This document shows, in pieces, positions 34,001 through 44,943 of a stretch of DNA of 64,000 nt. Source of the DNA: Conchocele bisecta. Its lineage: Eukaryota > Mollusca > Bivalvia > Lucinida > Thyasiridae. The stretch's first letter is position 1. Every line of letters begins with the position of its first letter. The stretch covers positions 59,965,530-60,029,529 of the forward strand of contig CM055279.1 in the NCBI GenBank assembly GCA_029237695.1. The letters run 5' to 3'. The notes below the pieces were generated by a model. The model was not told the DNA's origin and searched no databases. It saw only the letters and a program-made list of their open reading frames with translations. Both the position numbers and the translations under genes were made by a program.

Positions 34001-34616
34001 TGAAATCACAGCAAGATCTGACCTTACAGAAATAATAATAGATAATAATAGGGATCCAGCCCTCAGCCTTACAAACGCAACAGATTACATTCACCACCAT
34101 TGGAAAGACACGCTACAGATATACACGGACGGTAGCAAACATTCAGAACTAGGAATAAAATCAGTTGCTTTTGTGGTACCCCAACTAGATCATATAGAAC
34201 AATATAAGTTGGCATCCACTCTAAGTGTATTTACATCAGAGCTTATTGCCATAGAAAAGGCCCTTATATACAACCTTACGCTAAATGACTACAAAAACAC
34301 AGTAATTATAACAGATTCATTAAGCTCTGTTCAAGCTATTAATTCAGGTACATCTAAAACGAGACCCGACAAAATACATGACATTAAGACACTAATAAGC
34401 AGAACAGTGGAACAGGGCAAGCTTACAAATATAGACTGGGTCCCTTCCCATATTGGAATACCCGGTAATGAAGAAGCAGATCGCGCGGCTGCTTCAGCAC
34501 ATTTGACAGGCACTGATGAATTAACACTACCTACTCATAGAGAAATATATTCTGTTATTAGCAAACAATCAAGATACAAATGGCAAACACGTTGGAATAA
34601 CATTCATGAAAGTTAG
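31021..34616 (+). pseudogene. LINE ORF2: endonuclease, reverse transcriptase, RNase H (broken)
   Basis: Starts at ATG 31021. Endonuclease: LQWNCRGF (residues 15-22), DVIYLQEM, GSGVGIY, and SDHYP at about 31678 in the next frame. The expected GDFN-type motif is missing and the spacing there is short. A frameshift lies near 31565. The frame 31707-33770 contains the RT: SYRPISLTP, SGFRNQRSTLDQL, motif A FLDLEKAFHLMW (about residue 379, with His where a second Asp is usual), GCPQGSVVSP (436) and FADD (475). An in-frame TAG lies at 33768-33770. The same frame continues to an RNase H with YTDGS (Asp 99 of the 33834 frame), SELIAIE (Glu 136), ITDS (Asp 161) and NEEAD (Asp 216), ending at 34616. RNase H at the C-terminus fits the I/R1/LOA/Ingi group; the exact clade is not resolved. 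Confidence 0.9.
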
Positions 34617-34982
34617 CCGTACTAAAATAAATTAAGGCGACAGGGTACTGGAATAAAATATAACATAATACCGCTGGCTGCTCCAAAAATATAAAAAATA
34701 ATAATAATAAATTCTGCACAATTAAATAATATAATGAATCATACTTCAAAATACAATACATGTACACATGTATACACCGGTACTAAGGGTAGGAACAAAA
34801 TAAAAATACGATGGAGTTGTCCTAGCTAAGTTATGTCCGTGACACTAGGCCCCATTGTCTCCTTCCCAGATATGAAAACTACTGTAAATATCGTCACTGG
34901 TTGACAATGTTGCAAGATCCATGTACGCAGCGTATGTTTACAATTAGGATGTATATACATGTAGTTAACGTTAACGTGTATT
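34617..34982 (+). other. Putative LINE 3' end and spacer
   Basis: Directly after the ORF2 stop there is about 70 bp and then AAAAATATAAAAAATAATAATAATAAA (34684-34710), which could be a decayed A-rich or TAA-type tail of the LINE. No flanking target duplication was found. The rest to 34.98 kb is unassigned. Confidence 0.35.
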
Positions 34983-35990
34983 AGGTGGGGTGCGGTAGCC
35001 CAACACAATCAGAACCAAATCTCAAAACATAGCAACATATAACTAATATAAATATAAGACAAGTGATCCACCAATGGGTCTGTACTCGATCGGAACTGGC
35101 CTGGGAAAGTATCTCTGGTATGGATTGCCTTATCGAGGATTAGTACTGGGAAATTAACGAGACGATATGTACAGGCTCGTGTAGGTAACGCATGAAGTTA
35201 AACTAAATAAATTAAGACAAACCCAATCTGAAAAAGTCTATTAGTATCAGGCTGTAAACATAAATATAAGACAAGTGATCTATTACATGTATTAGGTGGG
35301 GTGCGGTAGCTCAACCCAATCAGAACCCAATCTCCAAACATAACAGCATATAGGTTGTATATGTGTTATATCATCAATACATGTACATTGAAACAATGTA
35401 TTTAGTGCTCATCCTTTCCCAATAACATTACATGTGAATTTCATGTTGTTTTTTAGAATCTTAAGTTAAATGTGCCTGTATGAGGGAGGTATATAAATGT
35501 ACGTATACATGTATGTTTCGTGTGAGGCATTATACTTTGGTATGCGGACGCCGAGAACCCGATACGTGGGAGCTTCACCTGGGCCAGAAGCTGGCACTGT
35601 GTACCACTGTTGATTGTTTCGCATGATACAAACGAATGTGAAAGTGCAACAATGAATACATGTGTACATGTACTTCATGTGTACAGGCTCATGTGGGCTA
35701 AAACATGAAGTTAAACTAAATAAATTAAGACAAACCCAATCTGAAAAAGTCTATTACATATTAGTATCAGGCTGTAGATATAAATATTAGACAAGTGATC
35801 TCTCCCCCATCCAATGGGTATGTACTCGATCGGAACTGGCCCGGGAAAGTCTATCTGGTATGGATTGCCTTATCGAGGATTAGTACTGGGATATTAACGA
35901 GACGATATGTACAGGCTCGTAGGGGCTAATACATGAAGCTAAACTAAATAAATTAACGCAAACCCAATCTCCAAGCATAACATAGTATAA
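34983..35990. repeat. Locally duplicated segments (GTACTCGATCGGAACTGG type)
   Basis: A block of about 160 bp (CCAATGGGTCTGTACTCG ... GACAAACCCAATCT, 35072-35229) is repeated at about 35812-35972. GGTGGGGTGCGGTAGC(C/T)CAAC occurs near 34985 and 35297. AAGACAAGTGATC occurs near 35057, 35270 and 35790. The arrangement is an imperfect, rearranged tandem duplication, possibly of LINE 3' UTR or adjoining repeat. No coding sequence. Confidence 0.6.
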
Positions 35991-36202
35991 CCAGTATGAC
36001 AACCAATACATTCGACAATATATAGATGTATATATATATAGATTACCTATGTATTAATAAATATACATATCACTGCCCACCCCTCCCTCTGTACCATACA
36101 CAATTCCGATGACACCATATACATGGACTAGGACAACTTGCAACCTCTACCCCAACTCCCACTGACCAATAATCGTCTTCCAATACTGGCGACAGCACCC
36201 TA

Positions 36203-36237
<35 letters not shown>

Positions 36238-37461
36238 CTTCTACAGAGGTTAATAATGGCAGCCAATCGCCTCCTGTTTAACCCTTAATCATGTTCTCTT
36301 TTTTTGAAAGATATGTTGTAGAACCAAATGGATATCGTTGCGGTGTGGCCGGGCGCCGGGCACGGAGTGAAAGTAGCTGATGCCGTCATTTGGACCGGCA
36401 GTAAAGAGCCGGCATTGGTCCCTGGTAGCTGTTCGATCACAGCTCTTCACCTCTACACCGACGTATGTGAAGTTGTCATTACTTGCCGGAGGAGGTGGTT
36501 TTCCCCGTGTACTCCGGTTTCCCCAACATTCATCTCACGGAGTAATGCAGAATAGACCGGAATTGGCCGCCCGCATTATTCTTATTAAACATTATTGAAT
36601 GTAATATGCATCGTCTGAAATCAAATTTAACATGTTGGACCATGACCGGCGGTATGGTATGGGCCACTCACTAATATATGGGCAATTGCTATACCGCCGT
36701 GTATTATCTTCTCTTTTTCTTTCGTCTTCAGAATATGTGAAACACATTGTCATATAACCAAATAGTAACAGATAAACGCCACACCTGAACTCGAATAATT
36801 GCAAATCGTATATAACGATAAGCCGCGAAACGACAGTAGCTGGGCCCGAAAACATATTACATCATACTTTGCATAACCAAATATCGATCATTCCCGGCCT
36901 GTTATGTTATGCCCTGACCAATCGTCAAATATCATCATTATATAGGATAACACTGTTACGGCTGAGTCTCCATATATCACATGCACTCACACTCAGCCTT
37001 TTTCACGGTCTTACATACCGGCTTCGTGCGATAGGAGAATGAACTAGCTAGGTTAAATTAACCGCCTCATTGCCTCCTTCATTTAATGCACATATTTCGA
37101 CTGCATGGCAGATATTAGTAAATTCGGAAACAAACGGGCCAACGGTCATTGACCTGCCACTTTTGGGTTCAAATGCCCGGGTTTGGAAGGTCCTCGAGCC
37201 AATTCCTACCCTTAAATATAAGATAAAAAAAAACAAAAAAACAACAACCGGACACTCAAAAGTGGGAGAATCAGGAATAAACCGTTTAAACCCGTTTGAA
37301 GATTGTCAGCAGCAGCACCTGGGGTGGGAGAGGGGGGGTCGTAAAACCATAAACTACAAACTTACTGGACACTTACTGGTCTTTGATCTTGTTGATTTCC
37401 CACCAAATAAGAAGATCAATACTGTGGTCAGCAGCTGTTGTTAGCCCTATAGGTTTCGCCC
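35991..37461. other. Spacer with a T28 tract
   Basis: No gene recognised. A perfect run of 28 T lies at 36206-36233, compatible with the poly(A) tail of a minus-strand retroposon, but no element body was recognised next to it. An inverted relative of the 25.77-kb segment lies at 37259-37300. Frames at 36.33-36.60 and 37.07-37.44 kb have no motif. Confidence 0.4.
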
Positions 37462-37835
37462 TGTCTGTTTGAAAGTATTTGTAAGTCTCATCACCTATAA
37501 GTTCTGTTTGCCTTCAGCCAAGATCTTCATATTGCACACATGCATGACTTATATATCATACACCATCGCATTAATACAAAATACAATTACCATCGCTACT
37601 GATCGTACGTCCGTCCGTCTGTCTGTTTATTTATTTGAAAGTTTTTGTAACAGTTTCTCAAATCACCTATAATTTCTGTTTGCCTTCAGCTAATATCTTC
37701 ATATTGCACACATGCATTACCTAGTAACGATACATCCTTCCACATTAATAAAAAATACCCTCGCTTATGATCGTATGTCCGTCCGTCTGTCTGTTTATTT
37801 GAAAGTGTTTTAACAGCTTCTCAAATAGGGGCCCT
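37462..37835. repeat. Tandem repeat, ~172-bp unit, two copies
   Basis: TTCTGTTTGCCTTCAGC occurs at about 37502 and 37674. ATCTTCATATTGCACACATGC and the polymorphic GTCCGTCCGTCTGTCTGTTTATTT tail recur with the same spacing. The second unit runs into a third, partial start (TTTGAAAGTGTTTTAACAGC). Confidence 0.8.
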
Positions 37836-38136
37836 AAGTGTGTCGACAGACCACATTTTCTAGATTGACAGGGTACACTTGCAGAAATAAAGCAATGTTA
37901 ACTGGCTAATAGAGTTTGAAGTATCCATGTTTATATTATGGTGCCTGGCTTGGGCTTACTTGAGTTGAATATATAAAAAATAGGAACACTTATCAAGTGT
38001 TTCGACATAGCTGTCAGCTGAACAGTATTTAACCTCACATTTCTAAATAACTTGGGTTGTTAATTATTCATAATTCTCACTAACATTATCTATCATTGTA
38101 AAGTCAGTGAAAATGGTGTCTTATACCATAACACGT
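37836..38136. other. No recognisable feature
   Basis: Unique spacer; nothing assigned. Confidence 0.35.
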
Positions 38137-38570
38137 TTGTGGCTGTAGCTGGAAAAACGGGGCATATAATTGTTACTACCAGAGTAGATCCAGTAGCCGA
38201 TTTCACCAACATTGCAAAGTATACTTTTCTAGCAAAGTATGCTTTGAGAGAGAAATTTTCAATTTAAGGATAAATTTATTATTTTTTATTATACTGAATT
38301 TATTACATTATCACAGCCATTTCGGCTGTGATAATGTAATAAATTCAGAATCATAATTCTGCACACTTTTAATCATCAAATATATGCAGTGGTTAGTTCT
38401 ATATGAAATAATGTATTTTAGGAAAAATAAATGATTACTCCCTCAAAGTATACTTTGCTAGAAAAGCATACTTTGCAATTTTGGTGAAATCGGCTACAGA
38501 TCAGCGTGTATATGCACAGTCTGAACAGGATCTGCACTGTTTGTCATTATTCTATCAATGAAACGCAAAT
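38137..38570. mobile_element. Family G MITE, copy G3, interrupted by A4
   Basis: TTGTGGCTGTAGCTGGAAAAACGGGGC (left end) leads to GTAGATCCAG, where A4 enters. After A4 the sequence resumes CAGATCAGCGTGTATATGCACAGTCTG...GATCTGCACTG. Removing A4 and one CAG restores the family core order seen at 2.93 kb (GTAGATCCAGATCAGCCTG). The right terminus was not clearly found. Confidence 0.65.
38194..38496. mobile_element. Family A MITE, copy A4 (CAG duplication)
   Basis: TAGCCGATTTCACCAAC ... TTGGTGAAATCGGCTA with CAG at 38191-38193 and again at 38497-38499. 303 bp, central palindrome TTATCACAGCC/GGCTGTGATAA (centre about 38328). The 3-bp CAG duplication is supported by the reconstructed G3 site. Three-base CWG duplications are known for some PIF/Harbinger elements, so that superfamily is a reasonable inference. 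Confidence 0.85.
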
Positions 38571-38644
38571 AATGCTTCTTACACGTAGCATAGATAGTTA
38601 AATTGCTACTGGAGTGTATTATTTGATCGAAGCTGCCCTACTCA

Positions 38645-39015
38645 AGGTCCATGATCGCGTGGTTACAACAACAACAACAATACATTCCAAAGTAAGTATT
38701 ATTTGATATTTTCCTTAATATGCAACGGATTTTGATGAAATACGGCGCAGCAAACGCGTCTTCATGAGCTGCATTTGGTGGTCTATGGAGTTCGGCACAG
38801 ACTTATATCGTTTTTGCGAACAATCGATTTCCGTGTCGGGGACACGGAAATCGATTCCTCCCAAAAACGACAGAAGTTTGGGCTAAAATACAGAGACCAC
38901 CAAATGCAGCTTACCAAGATGCGTTTGATGCGCCATATTTCATCAAAATATGTTACGTAATAAGGACACTATAAAATAATACGTACTTTGAATCGGTAAT
39001 TGTTGTTTTTGTTAG
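38645..39015. repeat. Large fold-back, ~370 bp
   Basis: Arms of about 170 bp: AACAACAACAATACATTCCAAAGTA at the left and TACGTACTTTGAATCGGTAATTGTTG at the right. Conserved inner portions are GCTGCATTTGGTGGTCT/AGACCACCAAATGCAGC, and the centre is CGATTTCCGTGTC/GACACGGAAATCG (about 38834). Arms carry mismatches and a few indels. A single copy in this window. The frame at 38775-38960 is only a reading through the palindrome. Confidence 0.8.
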
Positions 39016-39269
39016 TACCACGTGATTATACACCTTGCTACTGTCTGCTCCACGTTTATCTGCCGACAAACATTTGGCTATTAAACATATTAAATCTAAA
39101 AAATATTTAAATGTCAGTACTTGTCCATCAATAACACAAAAGTCACCATTCACATTGTTTGTATGTGATAGCAAGGATGGTATATTGCGTTGCTCTTGAG
39201 GTTTCGTATATACGTACGTCCGTGTACATTTACGTCGAAAAGTTTGTATGAGTTTCTCCAGTTAGAGTC
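39016..39269. other. No recognisable feature
   Basis: Unique spacer. Confidence 0.35.
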
Positions 39270-39705
39270 CACCAGCAATATGTAGACCTGTGTAGTCCCT
39301 GATCATAATGGATATCAACCATGGGTGGTCATACTTTCGCAATATGTAGATCAGTGTACTCCCAGATCATAGTGGATATATACAGTATATGGTGGGACTA
39401 CCGGCATTATGTAAACCAGTGTAGTTCCTGATCATAATGGATATCTACCCAGGATGGTCTGACTATTGGCAATATGTAGACCATTGTAATTCCTGATCAT
39501 AATGGATATCTACCCAAATGGTCCCACTATCGGCGATATGTAGACCATTGTAGTTCAATATCGAGACCATTGTAGTTCCTGGTATTAATGGATATCTACC
39601 CAGGATGGTTGGACTATGGCAATATGTAGACCATTGTAGTTCCTGATCATAATTGTACTACCCAGGATGGTCGGATTATCGGTAATATGTAGACCAGTAT
39701 GTATA
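39270..39705. repeat. Tandem repeat, ~64-bp unit, ~7 copies
   Basis: GCAATATGTAGACCA-like starts at about 39279, 39342, 39409, 39473, 39537, 39623 and 39685, with TTCCTGATCATAATGGATATCTACCCAGGATGGTC as the body. One unit (39537-39623) is longer because of an internal partial duplication. Non-coding. Confidence 0.85.
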
Positions 39706-39879
39706 ACTAGGTAATACAATTTGAAAATCAGTTACAACAACACATATCAAGAACAATGTGGTAAGGTATACATGTGACACTTATTGTTCACTATTGTACA
39801 AAAGCAATACCCGTGCTGACTGAAGGTAACACAATGTTGTACATGTTTGCATCCAAATATGAAACTTTCAAAATAAGTA

Positions 39880-40172
39880 TGGCAGCCATCTTGAATGACG
39901 TAATGACTCCATTTTGAGAAATATTATATGACAGCGATCGGCTGATCGATACCTTCTATTTGATATATTACATGACCACATTTGAACAAAATAAAAAAAA
40001 TGACATTTTGGTGGCCATCTTGAATGACATAATTACTTTATTTCAAGAAACATTATAGGACAGCGATCGGCTCATCGATACTTTCGATTTGACATATTAC
40101 ATGACCACATTTGAACAAAATTTGACCTTTTGGCGGCCATTTTGAATGACATAATGACTTCATTTTGAGACT
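39880..40172. repeat. Tandem repeat, ~121-129-bp unit, 2.3 copies
   Basis: GGC(A/G)GCCATCTTGAATGAC at about 39881 and 40009, and GGCGGCCATTTTGAATGAC at about 40130. Between them lie GACAGCGATCGGCT(G/C)ATCGATAC and ATATTACATGACCACATTTGAAC. Confidence 0.8.
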
Positions 40173-40224
40173 AGATGGCCGCGGCCTGCATGACGCGCAC
40201 TGGGGCTAGGCATGGACATTACAA

Positions 40225-40590
40225 AAAGAGATATAGTAGACGGAAAAACTTTAACCAAAAAACTTTAACCGGACACACGTACGTACGGACGTACGCCAAA
40301 TTGCCGACTATATCGCCCTTTCCGCAAGCGGGCGCGACAAAACCTTTAACCAACAATTTCAAAGTAATTAGACCTTGACATTGGGCACAGGGGCAGCACG
40401 GGAGGGGGTAGAATGAAAATATAGAAGATGATAAACAGCCATGTGAAGGTTGAAGGTAATGGGCAAAGCAGGTGCATAGATATAGTACATGAACAAACTT
40501 TAACCAAAAACTTAAATTAAAGTAATTAGACCTTGACATTGTGCACAGGGGCCGCACGGCAGGAGGGTAGAATGACAATATGGATGATCT
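40225..40590. repeat. Tandem repeat, ~158-bp unit, two copies
   Basis: AAAGTAATTAGACCTTGACATTG followed by GCACAGGGGC(A/C)GCACGG(G/C)AGG occurs at about 40361 and 40519. The ACTTTAACCAAAAA lead-in also appears at 40247, 40263 and 40497. The open frames crossing it, on both strands, lack support as genes. Confidence 0.7.
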
Positions 40591-42329
40591 TGGATTCGTC
40601 GTTCGAAGGATTTAACATTTCCACGGCGGCCATCTTGGATTCAGGTCGACTTTCTTTTAACAACTTTGAAAAGGCTTCACCTATGGACCATGTCGGTAAA
40701 GTTTGGTGTCCATTTACCAAGTGGTTCGGTATATGATGATTGAAAATGTTGCCGGACGACGGACGGACAACAAGCGGTAATGAAAATAGCCCACATGAGC
40801 TTTGCTGAGCTCACGTGAGCTGAAAACATCAAAGTATATACAAACAAAATAATAATCTGCAATTTGTGTAGGGGCGGGTGGGGATGAGAATCTATAAATT
40901 TATTTGTTATTGCCTAACCTCAGTTGACCTTATTCAACATATTGTGACTTGTAACTTAAGTTATTTAGAGCCGGGTAGACTGGGTAGAACCAGTACTCTG
41001 CACTGTATGGGGTGGGGTGGGGGTGGGTGGGATCGCAGCATCGGTGCTGAATTTACAACAAAATATTCCGCAGTGAAATTACGACATCCTGATCTGGCGT
41101 TTCAATGTGCCCATTGTTCTTCAAACTCCGAGAAACCCTACTTTATAATTATAGTAATTTATCAATGATCATGTGACATTTAAACCAGGATCAAGCGAGC
41201 GGTTATTATTTTATACCACTAAAATATGTCAAGTTTGAGCAATAGTTCACCAATTCTCGCGCATAGCTATTGTTGTAATGTTCATATTTGAATGCATCAG
41301 ACAATGTGAATCCCCACCCCCCCCCCCCCCCAGGGTACACCGGCGCTTTAACCTTTCATGATTCCCCGGGGCCGGGGCTTTAACGGCAGCAAAAATAAAA
41401 GCCCCACTATTCCCTGGCTGTGTGTGTGGGGGGGGGGGTGGGGCGGGATTTACATTTACTGATGCATAAGTAAAAGAATGAGTGATTTATAAAGCTTAAC
41501 CATAAATAAGCAACAAAGGAACGAAAATTACAATAATTATAATTACACTTCTACATACTGGAGCTACATATCATTATCATGTTTTTTAGTAAATTGTGAA
41601 GCTGCTTTCTCTCGTATTAAACTCAGTAAAATGCTGGATCTGCAGTGACGTCCCGTGACATCAGATCGTCACGTGAAATGATCTTGCAACGACAATGTAC
41701 AAAATGGAGACAAGACTATTATTTTGTACATTCAGAAACAAAAATCTGGAATTATTTGATATGCAACAGAGACCTGTGGCGAAAAGTAAATATAAAGCGA
41801 GCATTGTCAATGTGCGAGCATTGTCAGTGTCACCGCCACTCTACTTAATGACGGCCATTTTATTTTGCCTTCTTTAGTTCCTAGTTTAATCAAAACTTTC
41901 CCCAAAACATCTGGCATCTAAGAAGGGCCGTAATGGCTCCACTTTTCTCTCGGTACAGTATAAATATACTGCAGGGACAATCCCCACTCGTATATTGTTA
42001 ATTAACAGTTTGTAGCGTATATTCTGGGCGGTATTTATATTCTAATGTACTTTACAAAACATATTACCTGTATCTGGTTGTCTATCTTCTCGCAAATGAA
42101 GCTGGCGCGCATATCAAAATCACGTGATCAGCAACTGTTCGATTGATTGGTCAGCTGGGTGAGCCAACATTGGTCCGGTCCAATCAAATCACGAATACAA
42201 AATATCACGCTTTGTAACGAATAGAAGGCAAGCCGCCTAACTTTAGTTTACCGAACTCAAATTAAAACGTTTATTTATAGCCAAATTACCGAACTCTTGT
42301 AGTTAAAACGTTTATTTATAGCCAAATTG
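40591..42329. other. No recognisable gene; homopolymer patches
   Basis: About 1.7 kb without a supported gene. It contains a C-run at about 41315-41331, G-runs near 41430-41450, and an inverted TGAGCT/AGCTCA cluster near 40795-40822. All frames are short and motif-free. Confidence 0.4.
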
Positions 42330-42514
42330 TGTTATTTCGCTATATTTAAAGTTTTAAACAGAGATAATGGCCAACATTGGAAAATTATCCAGTTGATGTA
42401 GTTTGGAAGTGATACAACACATTTCGCATTAGGAGAAAAGGGTGGTTACAAACTTTTTCACAAACCAATGGATAACCAATATATAGCCGATCTATAAATA
42501 GATCGGCTAATAAA
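42330..42514 (-). repeat. Dispersed repeat N, copy 2 (inverted)
   Basis: Reverse-complement relative of 3235-3442: ATAGCCAAATTGTGTTATTT ... AGAGATAATGGCC ... and the terminal palindrome GCCGATCTATAAATAGATCGGC at the right. Substitutions are frequent, so the pair is old. Confidence 0.65.
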
Positions 42515-42825
42515 AATGATAATCCAGGTCAAAGTAGGTATATTTACATGTATATGTTTATTATTGGTCTGTGCAAGGTTTTTAACAAAACTGCAAAGTA
42601 TTAAACCGCTCGCTCGTCACTGAATGACAGTTGTTGCGAGCATATTTTATACTTGCCGGGTCTCAGCTAATAAGGATACAGATAATAAAAGACAGATGAA
42701 GTAGTAAAAGTCATCCATATAGCTGAGATGATCTAAGCTGACCCCTCTGTATAATGTGTAAGTCGTTACATATATCGCACATTTTCTTAGTTACAAACTC
42801 ACATGGTTTGTCTCAGCTATAGTAG

Positions 42826-42918
42826 GAAACGGTTAGTTGCAGCATGTAACTCTGTGACCCTCCCGTACCGTACGGTACGGGAGGGTCACATAGTTTCAGA
42901 TTGCAACTAGGAAACGGT
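42826..42918. repeat. Fold-back with perfect centre CCGTACCGTACGG
   Basis: TAGGAAACGGTTAGTTGCA...CTCTGTGACCCTCCCGTAC on the left and GTACGGGAGGGTCACATAG...TTGCAACTAGGAAACGG on the right. The inner ~20 bp per arm are perfect (centre 42872). The outer blocks TAGGAAACGG are direct, not inverted, copies. Confidence 0.65.
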
Positions 42919-42934
42919 AAGACACTGTGCACCT

Positions 42935-43030
42935 CAGGCCCGTACGAAGGATTTTCTATTGGGGGGTGCGTCAGAGGCTAGCCCCACGTAGTGGAGCGAG
43001 TACGCTAGGGGGGTCCGGGGCATGCTCCTG
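42935..43030. mobile_element. hAT-like terminal fragment
   Basis: CAGGCCCGTACGAAGGATTTT followed by a GGGGGGTGCGTCAGAGGC stretch resembles one end of hAT-type elements (CAGGSCCGTACNNAGG). No matching opposite end was found. Weak call. Confidence 0.35.
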
Positions 43031-43116
43031 CTGAATTTTTGTAAACCTACATGGCCTAAAATGCACTCTCCTGCATTTTAAGTCATTTAAATTCGGATTT
43101 CAACGGTGGTAAATTC

Positions 43117-43402
43117 AGGGGCGGATACAGAAATAATTGCAGGGGTGGGTCTGTGATTACAATTCAGCATAGCCGACCTCCCCGAGCGCGAAATCGTCTG
43201 CGGGTCCTCCCCCAGGAAATTTTTAAATGCCATATCGCCGCAGATGCGCTTTCCTGACACCTAGGTCACGAAAAAAGTCATCCAACTATTTGAGTATTGT
43301 AGATTTTTATTTTTTGCCGGGAGGCAGGGGGGGGGGGGGTGTCCTAGGGGGGGGGGGGGGGTCCGGACCCCCTGGACCCCTCCCCCTTGTGTCCGCGCCT
43401 GA
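43117..43402. mobile_element. hAT-like non-autonomous element
   Basis: The left end CAGGGGCGGATACAG and the right end TGTGTCCGCGCCTG are inverted repeats of the form known for hAT elements (CAGGGGCGGATCCAG). The interior has two long G-runs (43330-43341 and 43348-43361). An 8-bp target duplication is not clear (AAATT on both sides). No transposase. Confidence 0.55.
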
Positions 43403-43498
43403 AATTGTGACATTTTCATGCAAATTACCTGTATATTAATGCATTTCAAGATTTGTTGAGATTACTGTTTGTACGGACCTGCACCTTGCTATCAATCA

Positions 43499-44212
43499 TT
43501 ATGTGAGACACGCCATGTGAGTTTGTACCTTCGGACATCTGCGTAATTCACGAAATACAGTAATTTCCGATAACCTCCGAAGGGAAGCACACTTAATACT
43601 ACATATGGTAACGGCACCCAATCGATCTCCTGGTTTAGCACATGCAGCCCGATGTTGGAAACGCGAATATTTACAATATTCCTGTTTCTGGTATCGGGTG
43701 TCATGAGAATGTTTATGACGTCATGCGGGCCTGGGCTGCGCGTCGGATCGCGGGATCATGATACACAATATCGTGGTTTCGTGATTTGATGTACGGCCTA
43801 TGCTCGCGCGACGACATGACTTCCGGCTCATAACATCCGCTTTACTGCTACAATATGGACGTCACATAGGACAGTCAATACAGTTTCACACTATTTTGAT
43901 AAAGACCATGTCAGTGGTCGAATATTTAATAAAAAGAGTGACTTTAAAATTATGTGTTCATGAAATACGTTTACAAAATTTACAATATATTTTCCGTAAA
44001 TGGCGTCAAAAGTTTACTAATTTTTCGGAATTATGTACTCTAAATATTTCGTGTGACTAATTTTTCGGAATTATGTACTCTAAAAAGTTTGTGTGAACAT
44101 TTGACTTCATTCATGAAAATATATTGTAAATTTTGTAAACATATTTAATGAAATCACGCATATGTCCGTCCAAGGGTACAAATTCACATGGCGTGTCTCG
44201 TATGTGCATCCA
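43499..44212. mobile_element. Fold-back family Y, copy 1, interrupted by ~400 bp
   Basis: The left arm GTGAGACACGCCATGTGAG...TGCGTAATTCACGAAATAC (43503-43555) resumes at 43953 (TTCATGAAATACGTTTACAAAATTTACAATATA). The right arm ends ACATGGCGTGTCTCGTATG (44187-44206). The uninterrupted relative is at 57.14 kb. Within the loop region TAATTTTTCGGAATTATGTACTCTAAA is tandemly duplicated (44018 and 44059). Confidence 0.65.
43556..43955. mobile_element. Unclassified insertion inside fold-back Y
   Basis: About 400 bp present in this Y copy but absent from the one at 57.14 kb. It is flanked by TTCACGAAATAC and TTCATGAAATAC, a possible 12-bp target duplication with one mismatch. No terminal inverted repeats, no motif and no match elsewhere in the window. 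Confidence 0.4.
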
Positions 44213-44528
44213 TGTGTTACAAAACCACTGGTTCCACAAATTAAAGTCATACATTCGCGGGCTCATTGTTCTACGCGAAAGAACAATTTCCGACAATAGT
44301 ATCAGTTTACTGGTTTCCCAGGAAACCCGTGGATGATGTATGGTCCCGGCGGTAGGTGCCTTCCTGCCCATACCTCATGTTACTGCCACGGGTGAAAACG
44401 TTAATCATGTTCATGCAGGTATACATTACAAAACAGTTGTTGAAATTTCGTATCGGTTCCAAATTTCAAATCCGAAAACACAATATTGCGAATAAAATCC
44501 TAACATTTGGTCACTTTTCATTTATTAC
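44213..44528. other. No recognisable feature
   Basis: Unique spacer. Confidence 0.35.
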
Positions 44529-44557
44529 TGTCTGTTACACGAAATCTGCTCAAATTG
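44529..44557. repeat. 29-bp direct repeat, left copy (flanks D4)
   Basis: TGTCTGTTACACGAAATC...CAAATTG, identical to 44944-44972. It is also the terminus of the H1 element, carrying H1's own variant bases rather than the family consensus (TTTCACGAAAGCTGCCC). Confidence 0.9.
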
Positions 44558-44943
44558 TATTATATGAATGAATGGCCTTTTTGTGGAATTTATCGGGGTA
44601 TAAACTTGGAAAAGTCGCGGGAATACTGGACGAAGGCCGGAAGGCCTCGTTCAGTATTCCCGCGACTTAGAGCCTCGTTCAGTATTCCCGCGACTTTTCC
44701 AAGTTTATATCCCCGATAAATTCCACAAAAAGGCCATTCATTCCTTATAATTCCAGCATTTGGAATACAGTCATCAAGAAAATGTTTATTTTCAGTTTTC
44801 TTAAGAATTATTTTAACTGCGCCTCACGGTTACGGAAAGTAGTTCGGCGTGGGAGTTTAATGGGATATAAATTCTGGACAGAGACTTGCTACGGACCAAT
44901 CAAATGTTAGGGAATTGTGTAAATATTTTTGTGCTGGAATTAT
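44558..44943 (-). mobile_element. Family D composite element, copy D4
   Basis: Hairpin module first (with an internal duplication CCTCGTTCAGTATTCCCGCGACTT near 44645-44695), then module 1 from TATAATTCCAGCATTTGG to TGTGCTGGAATTAT. Same orientation as D2. It is inserted in the terminus of H1 and bracketed by 29-bp direct repeats. Confidence 0.8.

Noticed and set aside
40219..40578. 119-residue minus-strand frame
   Set aside because: It overlaps the 158-bp tandem duplication and repeats its own peptide (SFYPP/LPCCP...CTMSR/CAQCQG). No family signature.
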